A stretch of 64,000 nt of DNA. Origin: DATHZQ01 sp963823505. GTDB lineage: Bacteria > Actinomycetota > Acidimicrobiia > Spongiisociales > UBA5794. The translations under genes and the position numbers were made by a program. Positions 53,424-61,105 of this stretch are shown here, in pieces. Location: positions 806,001 through 870,000 of the forward strand of contig CAWGLY010000005.1 in NCBI GenBank assembly GCA_963823505.1, read 5' to 3'. Position 1 is the stretch's first letter. Every line of letters starts with the position of its first letter. A model generated the notes under the pieces. The model was given only the letters and a program-made list of their open reading frames with translations. It was not told where the DNA came from and did no database searches.

Positions 53424-53882
53424 TCACCGACCGGGACCCCGGTGATCTGCATTGCCGGCGTTCTGCCCGGTGGGCGTGCCGGCGGCTATTCCGATTCGGC
53501 CCGCAGAGTCGAACAAAGCGAGTTCTGCAGCATCGGGGGCGTGGAAAGCGGCGTGCCACTCATCGAGGTGGGCGCGTGTGATCGGTTCGCTGTCCCAGGG
53601 TGGCGCCGAGTTTCGTACCTCGATGCGCCGCCAGAGTTCATCAGGAGGAACCTCGAGGTAGTGCAATTCGACGCCGACAGCGAGTTCACGAGCCGCTGCA
53701 CGCAACTGGTCACGTTCGACTCGCGCCCAAAGCCCGAAGTCGAGCACCACGCTCACGCCAAGCCGCAGGATGTCCTGAGCCAAGTGCCAGAGCTCCCGCT
53801 CGATCTTCTCGCCGACGTCCCTGTCCCAAGGGCTCGAGCCGAGGGCCCGTTGCCACTCATCCTTCGGCCCAAACCGGCAGAT
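53424..53882 (-). pseudogene. 5'-truncated AAA kinase (zeta-toxin-like P-loop) remnant
   Basis: From residue CRFGPKDEWQRALG on, the minus frame has family character: DVGEKIERELWHLAQDILRLGVSVVLDFGLW, REL-VGVELHYLEVPPDELWRRI and the tail HAPDAAELALFD. The P-loop (GxxGxGKT), expected 20-25 residues before DEW, is absent: sequence above 53882 has no such motif. Hence inactive kinase remains. Confidence 0.65.
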
Positions 53883-54023
53883 CGAGCAAGTCACCACGAT
53901 GGCGCCCGTCACGGTCCTGTTCGACAACCAGCACGCATTCGTGCCGGTCGGGGCGGTTCTGCGACTGGAGCGTTGCTGCAACAGAGTGGTTGATCTGGGC
54001 GTCATACACGATATGATTGCTGT

Positions 54024-54275
54024 ATGACAATGCTCAGCTTCCGAGTCGAAGATGAAGAAGCGGCCGACGCGCAGCGGTGGGCGGAACGGCTCGGCGTCGA
54101 CCGCTCTGAACTCCTACGTGAAGCGCTCCATCGTCACCTCGTCCGACTCCGCGCCGAGGATGACATCAAGGCGTGGACCAAACTGCCGCTCACCGCAGAC
54201 GAGGCGGCGTTTGCCGAGATCGCCGACTGGGGTCCCGCCGAGGACTGGTCGGACTGGGCCGATGCAACGGGGTGA
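54024..54275 (+). CDS. Ribbon-helix-helix antitoxin of a MazEF-like pair
   Basis: 83 aa. N-terminal RHH: MTMLSFRVEDEEAADAQRWA then ELLREALHRHLVRLRAEDDIKAW; the acidic Trp-rich tail (DWGPAEDWSDWADATG) would wrap the toxin. TATGAT at 54012-54017 ends 6 nt before the ATG, so it is probably leaderless. Overlaps the toxin gene by 14 nt. Confidence 0.85.
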   Translation: MTMLSFRVEDEEAADAQRWAERLGVDRSELLREALHRHLVRLRAEDDIKAWTKLPLTADEAAFAEIADWGPAEDWSDWADATG

Positions 54276-54570
54276 GATCTGGTTCGCTGCGACTCCTGGT
54301 GGCGACCGTCCCGTACTCATCCTCACCCGGGACCCCGTTGCCGATCGGATCGGCTCCGTGGTCGTCGCAGCCCTGACCCGCGTGACCCGCAGTCTCGTGT
54401 CAGAGCTCGAACTGAACCCTGACGTCGATGGTGTGCCAACTGCCTGTGTTGCCAACTTCGACAACCTGCACACCCTGCCGAAGGACTCGTTCCGGCGGCG
54501 GATCACGCAACTCGGACCCGCCCGCATGGCCGAAGCCTGCCGAACCCTTCGGGACGCAACGACCTGTTGA
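54262..54570 (+). CDS. mazF: MazF/PemK-type toxin
   Basis: 102 aa. The PemK/MazF core is present: MQRGEIWFAATPGGDRPVLI, LTRDPVADRIGSVVVAALTRV, and VANFDNLHTLPKDSFRRRIT. Members are sequence-specific endoribonucleases; the GEIW and the N-FDNLHTLPK blocks with R are the usual active-site surroundings. Directly overlaps the antitoxin gene; the pair appears intact. Confidence 0.9.
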   Translation: MQRGEIWFAATPGGDRPVLILTRDPVADRIGSVVVAALTRVTRSLVSELELNPDVDGVPTACVANFDNLHTLPKDSFRRRITQLGPARMAEACRTLRDATTC

Positions 54571-54654
54571 GACGTCGGACGAGGACCCGAGCACGAGGCC
54601 GAGTTGGGTGGCGGACCGAACCACTGCCCCTGTGGTTCCCCACCATCGAGGTAG

Positions 54655-55245
54655 TACGAGCCCAACCCAGAAACCAAGACCCGGGCCGCCACCCGAACGG
54701 TGACGCTGCCGGCGTGGCTCGTCGAAGTCATCGCCGGGCATCCAATCGGCCAGTCAGGCTTTCTCGTCGCTGCGCCCGCCGCCGGAGCCCTCCGCCGAGC
54801 GAGTTTCCGGACCCGCTACTGGAAGCCCGCGGTGCGCCAATCCGTCGGCGAGCCGATGCGGTTTCACGATCTCCGCGATAGCCACGTGGCCCTCCTCATC
54901 GAGCAGGGCGTGCACCCCGCCGTGATCGCCTCCCGCCTTGGGCACACAAGTGTTCGGACCGTTCTCGACGTGTACGGGCACCTCTACGAAGGCCTAGATC
55001 GGGACGCCGCCGACGCCCTCGCATCACTCTGGAGCGACTCTCATGTGGTCGCGATGTGGTCGCGGACCGATTCGGCCGACGGAGGCGTCGGGACCCGAAT
55101 GACGAAACCCCTTGCGCCGCAACGGTTTACGCTGCGTCACAAGGGTTCCAGGGTGGTGGGCGCTGGCAGGATTGAACTGCCGACCTCTTCCGCGTCAAGG
55201 AAGCGCTCTCCCACTGAGCTAAGCGCCCTGGCTGGTGAACACTAG
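54655..55245 (+). pseudogene. Tyrosine recombinase (phage-type integrase) C-terminal remnant
   Basis: After a stop near 54651 the frame reads EPNPETKTRAATRTVTLPAW, then RFHDLRDSHVALLIEQG (HxLR), LGHTSVRTVLDVYGH (HT...Y), the catalytic C-terminal half of an integrase. The N-terminal arm and the first catalytic Arg half are missing. The frame runs on through the antisense of the tRNA-Val gene to 55245, which is probably not native coding. It marks an old integration at the tRNA cluster. Confidence 0.78.
55154..55228 (-). tRNA. tRNA-Val(GAC)
   Basis: Acceptor GGGCGCT/AGCGCCC, D-arm TAGCTCAGTGGGAGAGC, anticodon loop TTGACGC (GAC), T-arm GCAGTTCAATCCTGC, A discriminator and encoded CCA at 55154-55156. 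Probable target of the adjacent integrase. Confidence 0.96.
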
Positions 55246-55250
55246 TCCGG

Positions 55251-55321
55251 AGGCGACGCCGGGAATCGAACCCGGGTAGAGGGTTTTGCAGACCCTTGCC
55301 TAACCACTCGGCCACGTCGCC
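55251..55321 (-). tRNA. tRNA-Cys(GCA)
   Basis: Acceptor GGCGACG/CGTCGCC, anticodon stem AGGGT/ACCCT with loop CTGCAAA (GCA), T-arm CCCGGGTTCGATTCCCGG. CCA is not encoded (CCG follows). Confidence 0.95.
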
Positions 55322-55353
55322 GAACTCTGTTGTGAACCGAGTTGCCAAAGATG

Positions 55354-55377
55354 AGGGCGGTCAACGAAGACCGCCCT
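55354..55377 (-). terminator. Hairpin between tRNA-Gly and tRNA-Cys
   Basis: AGGGCGGTC / GACCGCCCT, 9-bp stem with 6-base loop, just after the 3' end of tRNA-Gly. It could end a tRNA-Gly transcript or pause processing. Confidence 0.5.
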
Positions 55378-55381
55378 GCCG

Positions 55382-55454
55382 AGCGGACGACCGGGTTCGA
55401 ACCGGCGACCTCAACCTTGGCAAGGTTGCGCTCTACCAGCTGAGCTACGTCCGC
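55382..55454 (-). tRNA. tRNA-Gly(GCC)
   Basis: Acceptor GCGGACG/CGTCCGC, anticodon stem CAACC/GGTTG with loop TTGCCAA (GCC), T-arm CCGGTTCGAACCCGG. No encoded CCA. Confidence 0.96.
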
Positions 55455-55505
55455 CTGAACCCGGGATGATAGCCCACCGCCACATGGGTGCGGAATCTTC
55501 CGGTC

Positions 55506-55934
55506 TCAGTATCCGGTCGATCCGAAGCCGCCCTCTCCCCTGCTGGAATCGTCGAGACTTTCCACCACCGTGAACACGGGGGAGACGAACGGAGTCACGA
55601 TGAGTTGGGCAATGCGCTCGCCCTTGGCGATCAGCACCTGCCGGTCCCCATGGTTGACCAGGATCACCTTGATCTCGCCGCGATAGCCGGAGTCGATCAC
55701 CCCGGGGGCATTGACGACACCCACCCCGTGTTTCGCCGCCAGTCCGCTTCGCGGAGTGACGAGCCCGACGAAGCCTTCGGGGATGGCGACGGCGATTCCC
55801 GTCGGGACAACTGCACGGGCGCCGGGCGGCAGCGCCGCACCAACCCGCGCCTGCAGATCGACACCTGCGTCGCCTGGATGGGCGGTCACGGGTACGTGAA
55901 TATCCGGATCGAGCCGGCGGAGGGGTATCTTCAT
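55506..55934 (-). CDS. dut: Deoxyuridine 5'-triphosphate nucleotidohydrolase (dUTPase)
   Basis: 142 aa trimeric-type dUTPase. All five motifs: DAGVDLQ (1), PRSGLAAKHG (2), NAPGVIDSGYRGEI (3), GERIAQLIV (4) and SRGEGGFGSTGY (5). Hydrolyses dUTP to dUMP. ATG at 55934 is chosen because GACAAT ends 7 nt upstream on the minus strand (leaderless style); a longer frame exists. Confidence 0.96.
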   Translation of the reverse strand: MKIPLRRLDPDIHVPVTAHPGDAGVDLQARVGAALPPGARAVVPTGIAVAIPEGFVGLVTPRSGLAAKHGVGVVNAPGVIDSGYRGEIKVILVNHGDRQVLIAKGERIAQLIVTPFVSPVFTVVESLDDSSRGEGGFGSTGY

Positions 55935-55950
55935 GGCGACAATTGTCGCC
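55935..55950. promoter_or_regulatory. 16-bp palindrome at the dut promoter
   Basis: GGCGACAATTGTCGCC is a perfect palindrome directly before the dut start, covering its presumed -10 (GACAAT) and lying between dut and the divergent membrane protein gene. May be an operator or simply a symmetric bidirectional -10. Confidence 0.45.
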
Positions 55951-55976
55951 CCGCCAGGAAACGGCAGCAAACCTCG

Positions 55977-56999
55977 ATGACCGATCCCAGCCCCGGCAAG
56001 CCGTCGCCACGCCTCCCCGGCAACGACGGAACCTGGTTTCTCGAAGCCGTTGGCATCGCTACGCCACCGAAGACGAGCGAGCCTGCCGATGTCACCGCAG
56101 AAGAGATACTGGTCGATTGGGAGTCCAAGAGCGCCGACGCGTTGACCGGGTGGGCCCCCGAGGAGCTGAGCACCTCCATCGATGATGGGCGGAGGTTCCG
56201 GTGGCTGTGGGCGGTTGCGACGGTGGCCGGCCTCCTTGCCCTCGTTGCCGGGTTCCTGTGGCTGCAGACCTCTTCAAGTCGACGCGCCGACGCCCGCGCC
56301 AACGCCTACATCGAATCCCTCACGCTGATCCGCCTCGACCTCCCCGATTCGCAGCAGGCGTTGGCAGTCCTCACCGAGCCGGAAGCCGACACGTCGCAGT
56401 TCGCCGAGCTGATCCCCACGGTCACGGACCTCAAGGTTCACGCCCAGGACGCGCTTGCGCTCGCCGGTGAGGCCCTCCCCAACCCGTGGCCGCTCGCACC
56501 TTCCGCTCCCATCGACGAGCTCGCCCCCCACAGAGAGAGCGTGTCCCGAGAGGCAACGTCTGCAGAGGCCATCGCGAGGCGTCTCGCCAATGTCCTGGAC
56601 TACCGAACCGTCGTCGTCGGCTTCCTCGACGTCGGGGAACTGCCGGCGACCGCAGACGATCTCTCGGAAGTCGACGCACAGCTCTCCATCGTCGCCGCCG
56701 ACAGCGCAGCCCTGCTCGGCGAGCTACCTGAGGACGCGGCGCTCTTCGACCACAGGACTGCGGCGCAAGTCGCCCTCGAACGCTTCCTCGATTGGCGTGT
56801 GGAATACGCCGATGCGCTGCGCACGGGCTCGGCCGATCAGGTTGCGGTGCTGCTGGAAGAGCATGCCACCGCCCAGGCGAATCTCGACAGGATCCAGCTG
56901 GAGGCGTTGGCGCTGATTCGGTCGGAGACGGATGCGGCGATCATCGAGCTCGCGGCCGAGATCGACCTCACCATCGCCGACCTGAACACCCTCGGCTGA
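55977..56999 (+). CDS. Single-pass membrane protein with helical extracytoplasmic domain
   Basis: 340 aa. Residues 1-70 are acidic and soluble, one membrane helix at about 76-96 (WLWAVATVAGLLALVAGFLWLQ), then about 240 residues of long amphipathic helices (LIRLDLPDSQQALAVLTEPE, VALERFLDWRVEYADAL, IIELAAEIDLTIADLNTLG). No family recognised. The shape is like a sensor or envelope-spacer domain. Divergent from dut; stop abuts nrdR's stop. Confidence 0.72.
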   Translation: MTDPSPGKPSPRLPGNDGTWFLEAVGIATPPKTSEPADVTAEEILVDWESKSADALTGWAPEELSTSIDDGRRFRWLWAVATVAGLLALVAGFLWLQTSSSRRADARANAYIESLTLIRLDLPDSQQALAVLTEPEADTSQFAELIPTVTDLKVHAQDALALAGEALPNPWPLAPSAPIDELAPHRESVSREATSAEAIARRLANVLDYRTVVVGFLDVGELPATADDLSEVDAQLSIVAADSAALLGELPEDAALFDHRTAAQVALERFLDWRVEYADALRTGSADQVAVLLEEHATAQANLDRIQLEALALIRSETDAAIIELAAEIDLTIADLNTLG

Positions 57000-57449
57000 T
57001 CACGACTCCGCTTCGAGCGAAGCAACCTCGCGCTCAAAGTCGCTGGCACCCTGAAAGTCCTTGTACACGCTCGCAAACCGCACGTAGGCAACCTCATCGA
57101 GGTCTCGCAGCCGGGCCAGCACTTCTTCTCCGAGCTCGTCGGCACTCACCTCACCGCCCTTGGCGCCCACGAAGGCCGAGATGTCCGCAACGAGCCGGTC
57201 GACGCTTCCGACCGGGACGGGGCGATCCGCCAACGCCTGTTCGACGCCGTGCCGCAATTTGTGCCCATCGAATGCCTCGAGCCGGCCGTTGCGCTTCCGC
57301 ACCAGATGAGCCACGGCCGCCCGTTCGTACGTGGTGAACCGGCGAGCGCAACCGAGGCACTCGCGTCGCCGCCGAATCGTCATGCCACGGTCGGCGGCGC
57401 GGCTATCCACCACCTTGGTTTCGTTGCTTTTGCAGAATGGGCATCGCAT
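57000..57449 (-). CDS. nrdR: Transcriptional repressor NrdR
   Basis: 149 aa. Zinc ribbon C3PFC6 ... C31LGC34, R-rich RRRRECLGC block, ATP-cone domain about 46-136 (VRKRNGRLEAFDGHKLRHGVEQAL). Represses ribonucleotide reductase genes according to dATP/ATP. TACGCT box 9 nt before the ATG. Confidence 0.97.
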   Translation of the reverse strand: MRCPFCKSNETKVVDSRAADRGMTIRRRRECLGCARRFTTYERAAVAHLVRKRNGRLEAFDGHKLRHGVEQALADRPVPVGSVDRLVADISAFVGAKGGEVSADELGEEVLARLRDLDEVAYVRFASVYKDFQGASDFEREVASLEAES

Positions 57450-57504
57450 AGACCGTCGAGCGTACTCGCTTCCCTCGTGTGCCTCCCGAGGGCACAATGC
57501 TGCG

Positions 57505-58155
57505 ATGGCATCATCCCATGCCCTCACATGGTCCGAGTCCATCGATGTGTTCACCAACACCATGGCGGCGGTGCGGCAGGTGATCGAGCACATCGACGAC
57601 CCGGACGCCGCCGGACTCGGTGAGTGGGACCTCAAGAGCCTCGCCGGTCACACGCTGCGGGCCGTGACAACGCTGTCGGATTACCTCGCAGCCCCTGAGG
57701 CGGCTCCGCCCGTCCTCGAAGGAGCGAGCGACTACCTCAACGCCTACCTTGCCGCCCGGGCCGGAGCCCCCGAAGAGATGGACGCCGCAGTTGCAGAACG
57801 GAGCCGGCAGGGAGCGGCCGGCATGTCCATAGAAGAGATCACCGAGGCGATGTCGACAACGGCCGCCCACGTTGCCGGCGCCCTCCACTCGGCGGGACCC
57901 GATCGTCGCGTCGGAACGCGGTTTGGCGCTCTGTGCGTTGCCGAGTACCTGCGCACTCGACAACTGGAGCTGGTGGTACACGGCCATGACCTGGGCCGTG
58001 CGATGGGTGTCGAGTTCGGCCCGCCACCGGCAGCAGTACTCGACGCCCTCTATCTGCTGTCCGAAAGTGCCCAAGGACGAGGGATCGCCCCACGTCTCCT
58101 GGCTGCGCTCACGGGCCGAAGCACGGGAGAGGACGTGCTCCCCGTTCTGCGGTGA
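57505..58155 (+). CDS. Maleylpyruvate isomerase N-terminal-domain (DinB-like) protein
   Basis: 216 aa, helical. LTWSESIDVFTNTMAAVRQVIEHI, WDLKSLAGHTLRA (metal-binding His) and LELVVHGHDLGRAMG (paired His) follow the MDMPI/TIGR03083 pattern. Such proteins are mycothiol-dependent or uncharacterised metal enzymes in actinobacteria. CACAAT ends 6 nt before ATG. Confidence 0.87.
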   Translation: MASSHALTWSESIDVFTNTMAAVRQVIEHIDDPDAAGLGEWDLKSLAGHTLRAVTTLSDYLAAPEAAPPVLEGASDYLNAYLAARAGAPEEMDAAVAERSRQGAAGMSIEEITEAMSTTAAHVAGALHSAGPDRRVGTRFGALCVAEYLRTRQLELVVHGHDLGRAMGVEFGPPPAAVLDALYLLSESAQGRGIAPRLLAALTGRSTGEDVLPVLR

Positions 58156-58195
58156 CGGCCTCGACCCCTCCGCCGATGGATCGAGGCCGCAACCG

Positions 58196-58474
58196 CTAAC
58201 CGCTCGGAAGCTCGAGGTGCTGTCCGGCAAAGATCATGCTGCCGTCCAGGCCGTTCATTCGCTGGATCGCAAAGACGGTGGCTCGGACGTCGCCGTTGTC
58301 GGCGGTCTGTGCTTCGGCGATCGACCACAAGTTGTCGCCGGCCTGCACCTGATAGTCCACCGTCACCACCGGCTCGCCGCTGGCTTGAACGGCAGAAGCG
58401 AGAAGGAGCAGCGCAATGGCAACCATGGAGATGATGACCAACATCCGGAGACGGATAGTGGGCTGCGGCGCCAT
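58196..58474 (-). CDS. LysM-domain protein, SOS-linked (YneA-like position)
   Basis: 92 aa. One N-terminal helix (LVIISMVAIALLLLASAV) then a LysM domain (DYQVQAGDNLWSIAEAQ ... GLDGSMIFAGQHLELP). A small membrane-anchored LysM protein divergent from lexA is the arrangement of SOS cell-division inhibitors such as YneA/DivS; this suggests it delays septation during SOS, but sequence alone cannot prove it. Confidence 0.82.
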   Translation of the reverse strand: MAPQPTIRLRMLVIISMVAIALLLLASAVQASGEPVVTVDYQVQAGDNLWSIAEAQTADNGDVRATVFAIQRMNGLDGSMIFAGQHLELPSG

Positions 58475-58786
58475 CGTGCTGCTCCTTCTTGCTCGCTTCT
58501 TGCTGTGTGGGCCTGCTCCGTGGCGTAAACGGAGCTTCGGCGTATCTGGTTTCGAGGAGCGTGACTTCCTCGTCCCCGACGGTATCTGGTGGGTATGACA
58601 GAAACCGCTTGTGACCTCTCCCTGTGATGGTCGTGCCGGAGACTTGGGACCTCCGACCCGAACACATGTTCGAGGTAGGAGCTACGGTATCGAACAGGTG
58701 TTCCCCTGTCAAGTCGAACATATGTTTGGTAGGTCGCGAAATTCCGTCTACTCTGGCGCCAGCGGAGCACGAAAGGGGCACGACCC
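58475..58786. other. 312-base divergent LysM/lexA control region
   Basis: No gene. Contains the three LexA-box candidates listed separately, the lexA -10 TACTCT (58749-58754) with a -35-like TTTGGT (58725-58730, 18-nt spacer), and the lexA ribosome site GAAAGGGG at 58771-58778. The 58475-58640 half should contain the LysM promoter. Confidence 0.7.
58659..58728. promoter_or_regulatory. Three LexA (SOS) box candidates
   Basis: CGAACACATGTTCG (58659-58672), CGAACAGGTGTTCC (58691-58704) and CGAACATATGTTTG (58715-58728) all match the actinobacterial CGAACnnnnGTTyG type. The last overlaps the lexA -35. Suggests SOS autoregulation of lexA and co-control of the LysM gene. Confidence 0.85.
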
Positions 58787-59422
58787 ATGGATCGCAGCAG
58801 TCTGAGCGCACGACAGGAGCAGATTCTCGACTACATCCTGTCCACCGTCCGAGAGCAGGGGTATCCTCCTTCGGTGCGCGAGATCGGCGACGCCGTCGGT
58901 CTCAGCTCGCCCTCCACCGTCCACAGTCACCTGTCGACGCTCTCCCGCCAAGGCTTCATCCGTCGCGACCCGTCCAAGCCGCGGGCCATCGAAGTCATGG
59001 ACACCGGCATGGGGATGGAGTCGGGTTTGATGAAGGCACCGGTGCGGGATGTGCCGCTGCTGGGTCGCATCGCAGCCGGCTCGCCGATCCTCGCCGAACA
59101 GGACATCGAAGAGATCTACCCGCTCCCTGCAGAGCTGGTCGGCAACGACCCGGTCTTCATGCTGCGGGTCAGGGGCGACTCGATGATCGAAGCTGGGATC
59201 TTCGACGCCGACTACGTGGTCGTCCGGAAACAGAGTCATGCCCGCGATGGTCAGATCGTTGCGGCACTCATCGGTGGTGAAGAGGCGACGATCAAGCGGC
59301 TCCAGCGCATCGACACCCGCGTCGTCTTGAAGTCCGAGAATCCCGACTTCCCGCCGATGGTCTTCACCGACGGAGTCGAGATCATCGGTGTCGTCGTTGC
59401 GGTGCTCCGGCGCGTCGAGTAA
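58787..59422 (+). CDS. lexA: SOS repressor LexA
   Basis: 211 aa. Winged HTH (1-65) with SPSTVHSHLSTLSRQGFI recognition; autocleavage at A97-G98 (GRIAAGSP), catalytic S132 (RGDSMIEAGI) and K170 (EEATIKRL) all present. Represses DNA-repair genes until RecA filaments trigger cleavage. The triple SOS-box region lies upstream; converges on dapF. Confidence 0.98.
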   Translation: MDRSSLSARQEQILDYILSTVREQGYPPSVREIGDAVGLSSPSTVHSHLSTLSRQGFIRRDPSKPRAIEVMDTGMGMESGLMKAPVRDVPLLGRIAAGSPILAEQDIEEIYPLPAELVGNDPVFMLRVRGDSMIEAGIFDADYVVVRKQSHARDGQIVAALIGGEEATIKRLQRIDTRVVLKSENPDFPPMVFTDGVEIIGVVVAVLRRVE

Positions 59423-59444
59423 CGCCTGCGCCTCGCATCGTCCA

Positions 59445-60200
59445 TCAATCGATGGAACCCTCGAACACGACGTTGCCCGGTCCCGTCATCCACGCTTGGT
59501 CTCCGTCGAAGTCGATGACGAGCTCGCCGCCCGGCAGCACGACGGTCACGGGTGGCGTCACCCCCCGGTACGACACTGCGGCAAAGGCCGCCGACGTTGC
59601 TCCCGTCCCGGAGGCCATCGTCTCCCCGACGCCCCTTTCCCAGATGCGCATACCGATACGACCGGCATCCAGCGGGGTGACGAACTCGACGTTCGCACCA
59701 CGGGGGAAGAAGGGATCGTGCTCGATCATCGGACCAACCGTCTCAACGGGGGCTGCATCCGGATCGTCGACGAACAGCACGGCGTGCGGGTTCCCTACGG
59801 AGATCGGATGCACCAGATGGCCGGCGACCGGTGACGGGTCGCCCGCCGGCGCCACCCTCCCTACCAGCGCCCTCACCATGCCGTCCTCCAGCACCGTTGC
59901 GGGGGAATCACCCATCGCCGTCTCGACGATCAGGGAACGGCTCGCCACCCACCGGCGCTCGACCGCAAGCGCCGCCAGGCAGCGCAGCCCGTTACCGCAC
60001 ATCTCCGCAGGGCTGCCATCGGCGTTCCAATACCGCATCCTGATCCGATCAGCACCGAGCGGAGTCACCTCGAGCACGCCGTCGGCACCGATGCCGAAGT
60101 GGCGATCGCACCACCGAACAATCGTGGCTTCTTCGAGATCCACAGGGCCGGTCACGACGACGAAGTCGTTCCCGAGCCCTTCCATCTTCACGAAGTCCAC
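59445..60200 (-). CDS. dapF: Diaminopimelate epimerase with Ser at the second catalytic position
   Basis: 251 aa. First catalytic Cys C68 is intact in MCGNGLRC; the second, normally the Cys of ACGTG, is Ser197 (GETMASGTGA, codon TCC at 59610-59612). Other DapF motifs (GLGNDFVVV, ADGSPAEMCGNG, HAVLFVDD, ERGVGE) are normal. Converts LL- to meso-DAP for lysine and peptidoglycan. GTG start overlaps miaA's end by 13 nt. Confidence 0.9.
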   Translation of the reverse strand: MDFVKMEGLGNDFVVVTGPVDLEEATIVRWCDRHFGIGADGVLEVTPLGADRIRMRYWNADGSPAEMCGNGLRCLAALAVERRWVASRSLIVETAMGDSPATVLEDGMVRALVGRVAPAGDPSPVAGHLVHPISVGNPHAVLFVDDPDAAPVETVGPMIEHDPFFPRGANVEFVTPLDAGRIGMRIWERGVGETMASGTGATSAAFAAVSYRGVTPPVTVVLPGGELVIDFDGDQAWMTGPGNVVFEGSID

Positions 60201-61105
60201 TGCAGCTCCTCTGCGACGACCGTGAGGGCGGCCTCCCTGCGGCGCCCGGCATCATGGTGCCACGGCAGCCAGCGAATCCGTGGATCTCTCCTGAAGAAGG
60301 TCCGCTGCCGCTTGGCGAGCCCAACTGTGGCCTGGATCGCTCGGTCGCGCGCATCGGGCAGGGTGGACTCCCCCGCCACGACCGGGAGCAGCTCCTTGTA
60401 GCCAACCGCCTGGCGCGCCGTGCGGCCGAGCCTCGGGCCGAGCCGGGCGACCTCCGCTTCCAGCCCCGCCGCAAGCATGCGATCAAAGCGCTCGATGATC
60501 CGCTGGCGCAGCGCCTCGCCGGGATCGACGCCCAGGATCACCAATGGGAGGCGAGGCTCGTACGCCCGCACCGCCGCCGACTCCGGCGCTGCGGCCCGAA
60601 GCGAAGGGGTTTCCCCCGTGAGCCGGTGAATCTCGACGGCCCGCACCACCCTGCGGGGATTGGCAAGGTCGACGTGTGCTGCGGCATCGGGGTCGGCGGC
60701 AAGGAGCTCGACCACGACCGTCTCGATTGGTAGGGACTCCAACCCGGCACGGATCCCGGCGTCTGAGGGCGCAAACGTCATCGGATCGACGAGCGAGCGG
60801 AAGTGGAGCCCCGATCCTCCCGCGATCACGGGGCGGGCCCGAGAGGCGATCGACTCCATGGCGGCGAGTCCCGCCTGCTGATACTGGGCGACGGCGAACT
60901 CCACGCTGGGCTCGGCGATGTCGATGAGATGGTGCCGGATGCGGTCTTGGGTTGGCTGATCGGGTTTGGCGGTGCCGATATCCATTCCGCGGTATACCTG
61001 CATCGAGTCCACCGAGACGATCTCGCCGCCGCAGTGCTCGGCGATGGCGATGGCGAGGTCGGACTTTCCTGAGGCGGTGGGGCCAACGACGGCGACGGCC
61101 TTCAG
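60188..61105 (-). CDS. miaA: tRNA dimethylallyltransferase MiaA, unusual CTG start
   Basis: 305 aa. The P-loop GPTASGKS is at residues 8-15 and is found only upstream of the first ordinary start (ATG at 61012, SMQVYRGMDIGTAKP). The only start-like codon upstream is CTG at 61105, overlapping miaB's stop as CTGA. Other motifs (GGSGLHFRSLVD, LANPRRVVRAVE, AVGYKEL) are normal. Adds an isopentenyl group to A37 of UNN-reading tRNAs, the substrate of MiaB. Probably coupled to miaB. Confidence 0.93.
   Translation of the reverse strand: MKAVAVVGPTASGKSDLAIAIAEHCGGEIVSVDSMQVYRGMDIGTAKPDQPTQDRIRHHLIDIAEPSVEFAVAQYQQAGLAAMESIASRARPVIAGGSGLHFRSLVDPMTFAPSDAGIRAGLESLPIETVVVELLAADPDAAAHVDLANPRRVVRAVEIHRLTGETPSLRAAAPESAAVRAYEPRLPLVILGVDPGEALRQRIIERFDRMLAAGLEAEVARLGPRLGRTARQAVGYKELLPVVAGESTLPDARDRAIQATVGLAKRQRTFFRRDPRIRWLPWHHDAGRRREAALTVVAEELQWTS

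Noticed and set aside
53352..53993. 213-aa plus ORF (VFDIEITPDPIKEV...) as RelE-type toxin
   Set aside because: Only the first 12 residues resemble a toxin; the rest is antisense to the kinase remnant.
55154..55245. Integrase C-terminal extension ending in ELPTSSASRKRSPTELS
   Set aside because: This is translation of the antisense of tRNA-Val; a familiar artefact, not protein.
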